64,000 nucleotides of DNA, taken from positions 124,001 through 188,000 of the forward strand of contig CANQEH010000002.1 in assembly GCA_947594835.1 (NCBI GenBank). The letters are read 5' to 3'. The translations under genes and the position numbers were made by a program. Of the stretch, positions 53,376 to 60,889 are shown piece by piece; the stretch's first letter is position 1; each line of letters opens with the position of its first letter. The DNA is from an uncultured Acetatifactor sp. (GTDB lineage Bacteria; Bacillota; Clostridia; Lachnospirales; Lachnospiraceae). The notes under the pieces are model-generated. The model was not told the origin of the DNA, ran no database searches, and saw only the letters and a program-made list of their open reading frames with translations.

Positions 53376-54776
53376 TCAGTCTTCCTGTGCCGCTTCGTCC
53401 ATTTCCGCCACCTTTAAGAGGATGGCGCACTCCACCCGCTTTTTCTGCAGTTCGCAGCCCACCTCGTAGACGCTGTTGATGGTGTTGTGGAAATGGTAGG
53501 AATTGGCAGCGCAGCCCCCGCTGCAATAGAATTTGGCGAAACACTTCCTGCACTTGTCCTTGGCGTACACATTGCAGCATTTAAATTCGTCCCTGAGATC
53601 CTCCCGCAGGATCCCTTCCTCCACGTTGCCCATGAGGAAGCCCTCCTCCCCCACGAACTGATGGCAGGGGTACAGATCCCCCCAGGGCGTCACCGCCAGG
53701 TACTCCGTCCCGGAACCGCAGCCGGACAAACGCTTGGCCACGCAAGGGCCGCCGCTTAAGTCTATCATAAAGTGGAAGAAATTGAAACCCCTTCCCTCTT
53801 TTTTGCGCCGGATCATCTCCGCCGCCAGCTTATCGTACTCCGCTTTCAGCACGGGCAGATCCGCTTCCGTGATGGCGTAATCGTCCTCCGGCCGGGCTAC
53901 CACCGGCTCCACGGAAATCTGCTGGAAGCCCAGATCCGCCAGGTGAAGCACATCCCTGGAAAAATCCAGGTTGTGATGGGTGTAGGTGCCCCGCACATAA
54001 TACCGCATCTGTCCACGCTTCCGGGCCGCCTCCAAAAATTTCGGCACCACCAGGTCATAGCTGCCCTGGCCGCCCCGGAAAGGCCGCATCCTGTCGTGCA
54101 CTTCCCTGCGGCCGTCGAGACTTAGGACGATGTTGTCCATCTCCCGGTTGGCAAATTCCATGATCTCGTCGTTTAGGAGCACGCCGTTGGTGGTCAGGGT
54201 AAACCGGAATTTCTTGTTGTGGGGCCCCTCCAGGCTTCTGCCGTAAGCCACCAGTTCCTTCACCGTCTCCCAGTTCATCAGGGGTTCCCCGCCGAAGAAG
54301 TCCACCTCCAGATTCACCCGGTTTCCCGAGTTTGCCACCAGAAAATCCAGCGCCTTCTTTCCCACCTCCGGGCTCATAAGCGCCCGTCTGCCGTGGTATT
54401 CCCCCTCGCCTGCAAAGCAGTAGCGGCAGGCCAGGTTGCAATCGTGGGCGATGTGCAGGCACAGCGCCTTTACCACGGTCTCTCGTTTTTTCAGTTCCGG
54501 CACATAGTTTTCATAGATGTCCGGGGAAAACAGCTGTCCCGCCGCCTCCAGGGCAAGGATTTCATCCACCGCCTCGGAGAGTTCCTCCCCAGAGCAGGAG
54601 AGGTTGGACAGGTGCTGGGCCGCCGCCTTGATGGTTCCGGCATCCTTGATGCCCTCGCCCACCAGGGACTGCACCAGGGGAATCGTGTCATAGACGATGT
54701 CGTCCACCACATGGACACTTCCGCTGTTGACGTCCATGACGATGTTGTAGCCGCCGCTTTTGTATTGATGTATCAC
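53376..54776 (-). CDS. scfB: Thioether-forming SCIFF peptide maturase (radical SAM/SPASM)
   Basis: 466 residues. Radical SAM motif CNLACRYC near residue 113, DFFGGEPLMNWETV, and a C-terminal SPASM region with CGSGTEYLAVTPWGDLYPC, CCNVYAKDKCRKC and FYCSGGCAANSYHF for auxiliary clusters. Enzymes of this family install Cys-to-Thr sulfur-gamma-carbon bonds in SCIFF (ranthipeptide) precursors. Start is GTG 54776 with AAAGGA 11 nt upstream. Its peptide substrate gene lies 94 bp upstream, separated by a hairpin terminator. Confidence 0.95.
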   Translation of the reverse strand: MIHQYKSGGYNIVMDVNSGSVHVVDDIVYDTIPLVQSLVGEGIKDAGTIKAAAQHLSNLSCSGEELSEAVDEILALEAAGQLFSPDIYENYVPELKKRETVVKALCLHIAHDCNLACRYCFAGEGEYHGRRALMSPEVGKKALDFLVANSGNRVNLEVDFFGGEPLMNWETVKELVAYGRSLEGPHNKKFRFTLTTNGVLLNDEIMEFANREMDNIVLSLDGRREVHDRMRPFRGGQGSYDLVVPKFLEAARKRGQMRYYVRGTYTHHNLDFSRDVLHLADLGFQQISVEPVVARPEDDYAITEADLPVLKAEYDKLAAEMIRRKKEGRGFNFFHFMIDLSGGPCVAKRLSGCGSGTEYLAVTPWGDLYPCHQFVGEEGFLMGNVEEGILREDLRDEFKCCNVYAKDKCRKCFAKFYCSGGCAANSYHFHNTINSVYEVGCELQKKRVECAILLKVAEMDEAAQED

Positions 54777-54814
54777 AGGCTGTCAGTTCCTTTCTTATTT
54801 TAGGCCGTGCACAA

Positions 54815-54852
54815 AAAGTAAGTAAGCAGCGATTCCGGTCGCTGCTTACTTA
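54815..54852 (-). terminator. Terminator/attenuator between the SCIFF gene and its maturase
   Basis: Stem AAGTAAGCAGCGA / TCGCTGCTTACTT, loop CCGGAA, followed by ACTTTTTG on the minus strand. It would let most transcripts stop after the peptide gene, giving more peptide than enzyme. Confidence 0.85.
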
Positions 54853-54870
54853 AGGTTCTTTGGCCAGGGA

Positions 54871-55014
54871 TTATTTGATCTTCTCACAGCTCTGGTTTCC
54901 TACGGTACAGGACGTTTTGCAGGCAGACTGGCAGGAAGTCTGGCACTCGCCGCAGCCGCCCTTCTTCATGGATTCCTTCAGATTTCTGGTCGTAAGTGTC
55001 TTAATGTGCTTCAT
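54871..55014 (-). CDS. scfA: SCIFF (six cysteines in forty-five) ranthipeptide precursor
   Basis: 47 residues starting MKHIKTLTTRNLKES (leader) followed by a core with six cysteines at 21, 24, 28, 32, 36 and 43 and interspersed Thr/Ser acceptors (GECQTSCQS, ACKTSCTVG). This is the family pattern. ATG 55014 follows AAGGAGG 9 nt upstream. Its maturase is the next gene. SCIFF peptides are nearly universal in Clostridia; a signalling role has been suggested. Confidence 0.95.
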   Translation of the reverse strand: MKHIKTLTTRNLKESMKKGGCGECQTSCQSACKTSCTVGNQSCEKIK

Positions 55015-55069
55015 ATCACACAACCTCCTTATGCGCTTTTCAAAGTCCTTACGTCATTGGACTTTCCCC

Positions 55070-55075
55070 AGTATA
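55070..55075 (-). promoter_or_regulatory. Extended -10 promoter of the SCIFF gene
   Basis: TGATATACT on the minus strand (TATACT at 55075-55070 with a TG one base before). The -35 (TTTTAA, 17 bp upstream) is poor, fitting an extended -10 promoter. Leader about 50 nt. Confidence 0.5.
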
Positions 55076-55156
55076 TCACAAGTGCCGGATTTTTAAAAGA
55101 GTTTTTTTTGATTCCATTATTTATTCCATTATTTTATTCCGTTGTTCCTCGTCCGC

Positions 55157-55534
55157 TCAGCTGAGCATCCCGCCCAGCATCCCGCCTCCCACACACAGCG
55201 CCAGGGTGGTAAAGAAGGAAGTCCCAAACCCAGCCTCCCCCGGGCCCGCCGCGAAGGATACTGCCGCCAGCACCAGAAAATAGGCCGCTCCCAGGAGCAT
55301 CCCCCACAAAAAGCGCCTGTTTTTCATTTTCTTCCCGGCCATATGGCCCCCGAAAAAGGGGACGGCCACATAGATGGCGATCAGGGCCGCGGACACGGCC
55401 TTCTCCCCCAGCCCCAGCCGATAGAGGAAAAATGCCAGGACGGCTAACAGCGCTCCCGTAAGCAGGTACGAAAACGCCAGCGTCTTTAAGAGGAAGGCCA
55501 TGGGGATCCTTCCCAAATCTGCTTTCTGCTCCAT
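55157..55534 (-). CDS. TIGR04086-family four-helix membrane protein
   Basis: 125 residues with four hydrophobic segments (about 14-35, 44-66, 76-97, 104-124), GGHMAGKKMKNRRFLWGMLL between the second and third. This matches the TIGR04086 family of Clostridia, often next to SCIFF genes; no function is known. ATG 55534 (AGAGG 4 nt upstream). Longer in-frame starts exist to 55666 but look unlike the family. Confidence 0.78.
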   Translation of the reverse strand: MEQKADLGRIPMAFLLKTLAFSYLLTGALLAVLAFFLYRLGLGEKAVSAALIAIYVAVPFFGGHMAGKKMKNRRFLWGMLLGAAYFLVLAAVSFAAGPGEAGFGTSFFTTLALCVGGGMLGGMLS

Positions 55535-55542
55535 CTTGCCTC

Positions 55543-55626
55543 TCATTCTGCCGCTTCCGCGGCCCTTGCATCCACAGGGACTCTGTGCGCCGGTACAAAT
55601 TCTGAATGGAATTTTTTCTTGTTCAA
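55543..55626 (-). CDS. Possible 27-residue peptide (uncertain)
   Basis: TTG start at 55626 with AAAGGAGGG 8 nt upstream; the peptide begins MNKKKFHSEFVP and ends EAAE. Its stop overlaps an ATG leading into the TIGR04086 gene. It could be a leader peptide coupled to that gene, or chance. Confidence 0.25.
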   Translation of the reverse strand: MNKKKFHSEFVPAHRVPVDARAAEAAE

Positions 55627-55681
55627 CCTTTGCCCTCCTTTGGAGAATCCTGTACGTTTCATCCAATCATATGCCCGGGCC

Positions 55682-55696
55682 CCAAAAAACTTGACA
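55682..55696 (+). repeat. 15-bp direct repeat, left flank of the signalling locus
   Basis: CCAAAAAACTTGACA, then GCC. The same 15 bases followed by ACC occur at 63978-63992 in the same orientation, just outside the other end of the locus. It contains a -35-like TTGACA. Confidence 0.5.
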
Positions 55697-55741
55697 GCCT
55701 TTTTTCTGATTTCCCAATGCACGCAGACGGCTCACTGCCGC

Positions 55742-56722
55742 TTACCTGTTTTCCCCCAGCAGGCGCAGAGGGGCGATCCCTGTCCCCTGTAAGCCGCCCA
55801 GCAGGCTCTGCGCGTCCTGATAGCGGCTGCCCGGCCTGACCGCGCACATTTTGCGCAGTACAGCCGCCAGGGAGCGATCCAGCTTTGCAAGCTGCCCCTC
55901 CAGCACCCTGTCGTCGTCCAGCCGCACCATGGGGTCTTCCGGCACCTCCCCCGTGAGTCCGTAGCACAGAACCATCCCCAGGGAGTAGATGTCCGTCCAA
56001 GGCCCCTGGCTGCCGCGGCGCTGATACTGTTCCAGGGGGGCAAAGCCAGGCTTTAAGACCACCGTCATGCTCCGGGCCTCGTCGGCCTGGAAAAACCTGG
56101 CGTTGCCAAAGTCCACCAGACGGATCCCCCCGTCCAGGTCCACCATCACATTCCCCGGCGCGATATCTCGGTGGATCACGTTCTTTCCATGGATGTGCCC
56201 AAACACAGCAGCAGCCTCCATGGCCAGATAGACCGCCTGGCCGCTTTGAAGGGACCCGTGCCTTCGGACGTATTCCTGCAGCGTCATGCCGTGGACGTAC
56301 TCCATCACATAGTAGGCCGTGCCGTTCTGGGCGAACACGCCGTACATCCCGGTCACCGCCGCAGCGTCCTCAAGCTCCGCCAAAAGCTGCGCCTCGTTGT
56401 AAAATTTTTCCATTCCACGCAAAAAAGCCTCTCTCTGCAGAGAAGCCAAAGGCTCTACCAGGCGGTCGTCCCCGCCCCGCACAGCCATCCCCTTTGGGAA
56501 ATATTCCTTGACGGCCACCGTCCTGTCCAGCTCCGTGTCGTAAGCCAGATAGGTGATGCCAAAGCCCCCCGACCCGATCGTCCGGCCCAGCACATAGCGG
56601 TCGTCCAGAACCGTGCCCGCCACCAGCGCCGCCTGCCCGTCCTCCCTGCTGCAGTCATAGCCGCAGACGGGACACCGGCTCTGGGAGACGGGCGCGGCGC
56701 ATCTGCCGCAGCTTTTTTCCAT
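55742..56722 (-). CDS. Zinc-ribbon Ser/Thr protein kinase (kinase A)
   Basis: 326 residues, no membrane helix. Zinc ribbon CGRC ... CPVCG at 5-22, then a kinase domain with IGSGGFGITYLAYD, VAVKEYFPKG (Lys at about 72), HRDIAPGNVM (catalytic Asp present, loop lysine replaced by Ala), VDFGNAR, and LKPGFAPLEQY in the activation segment. ATG 56722 follows AGGGGGTGGCC. Last gene of the signalling locus, 40 bp after the XRE gene. Probably a soluble kinase acting on locus proteins; activity is not shown. Confidence 0.88.
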   Translation of the reverse strand: MEKSCGRCAAPVSQSRCPVCGYDCSREDGQAALVAGTVLDDRYVLGRTIGSGGFGITYLAYDTELDRTVAVKEYFPKGMAVRGGDDRLVEPLASLQREAFLRGMEKFYNEAQLLAELEDAAAVTGMYGVFAQNGTAYYVMEYVHGMTLQEYVRRHGSLQSGQAVYLAMEAAAVFGHIHGKNVIHRDIAPGNVMVDLDGGIRLVDFGNARFFQADEARSMTVVLKPGFAPLEQYQRRGSQGPWTDIYSLGMVLCYGLTGEVPEDPMVRLDDDRVLEGQLAKLDRSLAAVLRKMCAVRPGSRYQDAQSLLGGLQGTGIAPLRLLGENR

Positions 56723-56761
56723 GGCCACCCCCTTGCCTGCCGGGGGCAGGGGCGTCCGCCC

Positions 56762-57196
56762 TCATTCGCCCCACACAAATTCGCAGGCTCTGTCAAAATC
56801 AAAACCGTGCTCCACCGCGTAGAACACCCTTGCGTCCGTCAGACTGCGCACATAGAGAACCGGCTTGCCCGCCGTCTTTAAAAAGCGCTGCATTTCCTCC
56901 AGATCCAGCCCAAAGAGAAAGCCCAGCTTGATCAGCTGCTCCCTGGTGGGAACCCGCCTGCCGTTTAAGAGCTGGTAGCCGTAGCTGCGCTCCACGTTGA
57001 GCTTGCGGATCACCTCCGCCTGGGACAGATTTTTGTCCGCCAGATAGCCGTTGATCAGCGCATGGATCTGCGGCGCTTTCGCCCCCAGCACGGCGTCCTC
57101 GTCAAAGGCGCTCTCCTCCCTCAGTTTTCTCTCCAGATCCCGCGTGTCCGTGGCTGTCCTTCCTTTCCGTGGCGCTCTAGCGCAAAACAAGGTCAT
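56762..57196 (-). CDS. XRE-family helix-turn-helix protein
   Basis: 144 residues. A basic, variable start, then a helix-turn-helix with LADKNLSQAEVIRKLNVERS and YGYQLLNGRRVPTREQLIKL; the C-terminus (KPVLYVRSLTDARVFYAVEH) is not a known domain. The ATG overlaps the previous stop (ATGA). Candidate regulator of the locus or a protein-binding HTH controlled by phosphorylation. Confidence 0.75.
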   Translation of the reverse strand: MTLFCARAPRKGRTATDTRDLERKLREESAFDEDAVLGAKAPQIHALINGYLADKNLSQAEVIRKLNVERSYGYQLLNGRRVPTREQLIKLGFLFGLDLEEMQRFLKTAGKPVLYVRSLTDARVFYAVEHGFDFDRACEFVWGE

Positions 57197-57792
57197 CTGG
57201 CCGCCTCCAGCCGGGCCGAGCGAATGATCATATTGGCGCAGCTGAAGTACAAGCCGTCCTCATTCTGCGGCCCCTCCTCGTCAAACCCCTGCTCCAGCCT
57301 TTCGATCTCCTCCCGGGAGAGGACAAAGGTAAAGTGATCCGTGCCGCCGTTTACGTGATAGGTCAGCCAGTCTTCGTCCGGCTTCTGGCTCTTTTCGATC
57401 AGCCACACGTCCGTCATGTCCACGGACTTGGCGGGCACAGTGCGGCTGGGCATCCCGGTTCGCAGCTGGATGGTATACAGGTAAGTAACGTCGTCTACCG
57501 GTTCCGGCGACCAGTCCCCCGTCTCAATGTCCAGCGTCACCCGCACGTCTCCCCCGAAGGAGGCAAGGGTCTCCTTGGGAATCAGGTCGGCAAAGTAGTA
57601 AAAACCGGCATACTGCCCGTCAAACGTCACCACCACATCCCCCTGATGCCTGCCTGCCGCCCAGAGCCAGACCCCCGCCGCGCACAAAAGCGCCAGCAGA
57701 ACCACCGCTGCACACAAAAAGATGCGCTTTCCATGCTTTTTCCCCGCCCTGCGGTATACGTTCACATCCGGGTCATAGCCGGAACCGTCCAC
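57193..57792 (-). CDS. Single-pass membrane sensor-like protein
   Basis: 199 residues: basic cytosolic start, helix at about 23-46 (IFLCAAVVLLALLCAAGVWL), and an exported domain of about 150 residues with VVVTFDGQYAGFYYFADLIP and an acidic end. No known domain. The start is uncertain: GTG 57792 has GAGGGT upstream, 14 nt after the kinase B stop. The frame is open back to 57978 inside kinase B, so the protein may once have been, or may still be, the C-terminal half of kinase B through a frameshift. Confidence 0.6.
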   Translation of the reverse strand: MDGSGYDPDVNVYRRAGKKHGKRIFLCAAVVLLALLCAAGVWLWAAGRHQGDVVVTFDGQYAGFYYFADLIPKETLASFGGDVRVTLDIETGDWSPEPVDDVTYLYTIQLRTGMPSRTVPAKSVDMTDVWLIEKSQKPDEDWLTYHVNGGTDHFTFVLSREEIERLEQGFDEEGPQNEDGLYFSCANMIIRSARLEAAR

Positions 57793-57806
57793 AGGCAGAC
57801 CCTCTG

Positions 57807-58850
57807 TCAGATCCTGTCCGGGCTGTTTCCCCCGATCTTTGGAACGTCGCTTGGATCCACAGGCACGGGACAGGGCGTCACAGGGGCGGAGACGCCCGCC
57901 AGCGCCCTGCGAAGCTCGATGGCGCTGTTGTAGCGGTCTCCGGCGTTCACCATGGTGCATTTCTTTAAGATTTCCCACAAATCGGCGTTGATGCCGTGGC
58001 TGTTCTGCGCCAGCTCCTGATCGTCCTCCATCCGCTCATAGGGATCGTCCAGAACCACCCCGGTCAGCGCATAGTAGAGAACCACGCCCAGGGAATAGAT
58101 ATCCGTCCACGCGCCCTGCCTGCCCTTCTTGGTGTACTGCTCCACAGGGGTATAGCCGGGTTTTAAGACCACGGTCAGGTTGGCGGAGCTCTCCGCCATG
58201 ATCTGCCGGGCCGCGCCGAAGTCGATCAGTTTTATCTTGCCGTCGGTGCAGAGCATGATATTGTCCGGCGAAATGTCGCGGTGCAGTACACCGGCGCTGT
58301 GGGTGATGCTTAACGCCGCAGCCATCTTGTTGAGCACATACAGCGCCTGCCCCTCCGTCAGCACGCCGTGACGCTTTACATACTCCTTCAGCGTGATCCC
58401 GCTCAGATATTCCATCACCAGATACACGGTGTTGTTGGCCCGGAAATAATCGTACACGCTGACGATATTGGGATTGCCGTTAAACTGCGCCACCATCTGG
58501 GCCTCGCTGTAAAATTTCTCCGCGCCCTGTTCAAAGGCCTCTCCCACGCCTGCGTCTATGATCTGCACCGTGACGCCGTCCCCGGCCCGGTAGGCAATGC
58601 CGTTTGGATAGTACTCTTTTACGGCGATGACCTTCCCCATCCGCAGATCGTACCCCAGATAGGTGATGCCGAAACCGCCCTTGCCCATCACGCCGCCCAC
58701 GGATATCTTCCCGTCCAGCTTTGTGCCCACGGGCAGCACGGTACGGTCGGCGCTGCTTTTCCTGCTGTCGTAGCCGCAATTCCTGCAGGGTTCTTGGTCG
58801 ATCTCCTGAAAACAGTTTTCACACAGTTTCCTGCTGCCGGTCTCTATCAT
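57807..58850 (-). CDS. Zinc-ribbon Ser/Thr protein kinase (kinase B)
   Basis: 347 residues. Zinc ribbon CENC ... CRNCG at 9-26; kinase with MGKGGFGITYLGYD, IAVKEYYPNG, HRDISPDNIML (loop lysine replaced by Ser), IDFGAAR and LKPGYTPVEQY. The C-terminal tail (after about 315) is Pro-rich and ends abruptly beside a GGGGG run. No membrane helix of its own; the next frame supplies one. Close paralogue of kinases A and C. Confidence 0.9.
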   Translation of the reverse strand: MIETGSRKLCENCFQEIDQEPCRNCGYDSRKSSADRTVLPVGTKLDGKISVGGVMGKGGFGITYLGYDLRMGKVIAVKEYYPNGIAYRAGDGVTVQIIDAGVGEAFEQGAEKFYSEAQMVAQFNGNPNIVSVYDYFRANNTVYLVMEYLSGITLKEYVKRHGVLTEGQALYVLNKMAAALSITHSAGVLHRDISPDNIMLCTDGKIKLIDFGAARQIMAESSANLTVVLKPGYTPVEQYTKKGRQGAWTDIYSLGVVLYYALTGVVLDDPYERMEDDQELAQNSHGINADLWEILKKCTMVNAGDRYNSAIELRRALAGVSAPVTPCPVPVDPSDVPKIGGNSPDRI

Positions 58851-58878
58851 GGCAATGCCAGCCCTCCTCTCTCCCCTG

Positions 58879-59940
58879 TCAGCCCTTTAACAGCTTTGCC
58901 AAAAGCTGCCTAAGGGGGCTGTCCGCTTCGCTTTTTTTGACGATCCTGCCGGGGATCCGGACAGACTGTCTCCTGATCGGGATCTCCTCCAGCGCCTCAC
59001 AGAACGCCTCCGTGGTGGCGTACCGGTCGGTGTATTTTAACATCATCGCCTTGTACAGAACGGCAAACAGCTGCGGATGGATGCGGTATCTGTTTTCCGC
59101 AAGCTGTGAATCGTCCTCCAGCCTGTTCTGGGGATTCTCCGGGATCTGCCCGGTCAGGCCGTAATAGACGGAAGCCGCCAGGGCGTAGAGATCCGTCCAC
59201 TCCCCCTGTTTCCCTTTGCGCATATACTGCTCGATGGGGGCAAAACCGGGTTTTAAGATGACGGTTAAAAGCTGGGAGCCCTCCGGGAACACCTGTCTGG
59301 CCGAACCAAAGTCCAGAAGCTTGACCCTGCCGTCGCTGCAGAGCATGAGGTTGTCCGGGCAGACGTCCCGGTGCAGCACATTCTGGCTGTGGATCTTTTT
59401 CAGGGCGGACGCCGCCTGCTGCGCCACGCGCAGCGCCTGGCCGTCCGTCAGCCTGCCGCAGTTTTGCACATAATCCTTTAACGTCATGCCCGTCAGGTAT
59501 TCCATCGTAAAGTAGGCGGTGTTGTTCTCATAAAAAAACTGATAAACCCTGACGATCCCCTCGTCCTCCGCAAACTTTGCCAGAAAACCCGCCTCATTAT
59601 AAAATTTCATGACGCCGTCCTTAAACAGCTCCGCGGACTTTCTGTCCCGCACCATCAGCCCGTTCTCCCCGGGCTTTCGCAGAGCCAGCTCGATGGGGAA
59701 ATACTCCTTGACGGCGATCACCTTGCCGTATTTGGCGTCATAGGCCAGGTAGGTGATGCCGAAGCCGCCGCGCCCCAGTACCCTGCCGATGATGAAATTT
59801 CCCATCAGCACCGTGCCCACGGGCAGCGCCATACTGTCCGGCACATAGCTGTTTTCGGAAAAACCGCATTTTCTGCACGGCTCTTTTTTAATGGGCGCAA
59901 AACAGCCCGAGCACAGCACTTTATTCCCCAGTGTGAACAT
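58879..59940 (-). CDS. Zinc-ribbon Ser/Thr protein kinase (kinase C)
   Basis: 353 residues. Zinc ribbon CSGC ... CRKCG at 10-25; kinase with LGRGGFGITYLAYD, IAVKEYFPIE, HRDVCPDNLML (loop lysine replaced by Cys), LDFGSAR and LKPGFAPIEQY. Basic C-terminal tail (RRQSVRIPGRIVKKSE). No membrane helix. ATG 59940; GGAG lies about 11 nt upstream. 28 bp before kinase B. Confidence 0.9.
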   Translation of the reverse strand: MFTLGNKVLCSGCFAPIKKEPCRKCGFSENSYVPDSMALPVGTVLMGNFIIGRVLGRGGFGITYLAYDAKYGKVIAVKEYFPIELALRKPGENGLMVRDRKSAELFKDGVMKFYNEAGFLAKFAEDEGIVRVYQFFYENNTAYFTMEYLTGMTLKDYVQNCGRLTDGQALRVAQQAASALKKIHSQNVLHRDVCPDNLMLCSDGRVKLLDFGSARQVFPEGSQLLTVILKPGFAPIEQYMRKGKQGEWTDLYALAASVYYGLTGQIPENPQNRLEDDSQLAENRYRIHPQLFAVLYKAMMLKYTDRYATTEAFCEALEEIPIRRQSVRIPGRIVKKSEADSPLRQLLAKLLKG

Positions 59941-59991
59941 ACTACCGCTTCTCCTCTATTATACATGAAAACAGGCATATTTCAACCAGCA

Positions 59992-60858
59992 TCACCACAG
60001 AAACAGCCGCAGGAAAACGGCCGCCAGCGCCGCCAGCACGGCCACGCCGCACAAAACGGCCAAAGCGCGCCTTCTTCCCGGATGGGCCCGCCCCCCAGCC
60101 TTCTTTTCCTCTTTTTCCGTCTTCTCCTCCGGCAGCTCGTCGTACGTCTCGCTTCCGTCGAGATGGAGGATGCCGCAGATGGCGGTATAATTGTCCCCTT
60201 TATTCTGTCCCCGCAGGATATGGCGCTTGAGCATATGCTTCATCCAAACCTCGGCACAGTCGGATTTGAGCAGATCCGCCTCCATCTCCTCCTCATAGAC
60301 GTATTCCCAGAACCCGTCGCTGCACACCAGAAAAGCGTCGCCGTTCTGCACGCGGATGGGCGGGGCGCATCTGCGCAGGTTTAACTTCTCCTCGCTGCCC
60401 AGCACCTTGAGCAGCCTGGAGCGGTCCTCGCTCCCCCGGATGTCCTCCGGGCGCAGCAGCCCCATGTCCACGGAAGCCTGGCAGACCGAGTGGTCTTTCG
60501 TCTGGGCCAGGATTTTTCCCCCTCTGAAATAATAGACCCTGCTGTCCCCGGCGTTTGCGTACCAGAAATGTCCGTTTTCCAAAAATCCTGCCGCCACCGT
60601 GGTCTTGCCGCCCTCGCCCTTTTGAAGCACCTCCTGGTTGGCGCCCTCCAGCAGTCCGCACACCGCCTCCTTCGTGTAGCCGCCGCGGCAGTTTAAGCGG
60701 AAATACTCCACCGCCGCCGAAGACGCCTTTTCCCCGTCCATATGGCCGCCCAGGCCGTCCGCCACGACGAAAAGGCCTCTCTCGGCGCTGCACAGGAGGG
60801 AATCCTCATTTTGTTCGCGCCCGCCTTCGCAGGTATATTGAAATGCATCCACTATCAT
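59992..60858 (-). CDS. Membrane-anchored PP2C-family phosphatase
   Basis: 288 residues. PP2C domain with NEDSLLCSAERGLFVVADGL, GGHMDGEKAS, NAGDSRVYYF, CSDGFWEYV and KGDNYTAICG; then an acidic/basic linker and a C-terminal helix (about 263-285) as anchor. All metal aspartates appear present. ATG 60858 (GGA 8 nt upstream) is chosen over 60885. Likely counters the locus kinases. Confidence 0.9.
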   Translation of the reverse strand: MIVDAFQYTCEGGREQNEDSLLCSAERGLFVVADGLGGHMDGEKASSAAVEYFRLNCRGGYTKEAVCGLLEGANQEVLQKGEGGKTTVAAGFLENGHFWYANAGDSRVYYFRGGKILAQTKDHSVCQASVDMGLLRPEDIRGSEDRSRLLKVLGSEEKLNLRRCAPPIRVQNGDAFLVCSDGFWEYVYEEEMEADLLKSDCAEVWMKHMLKRHILRGQNKGDNYTAICGILHLDGSETYDELPEEKTEKEEKKAGGRAHPGRRRALAVLCGVAVLAALAAVFLRLFLW

Positions 60859-60889
60859 AGGAACATCCTTTCCACGCGCCGTCATCCCG

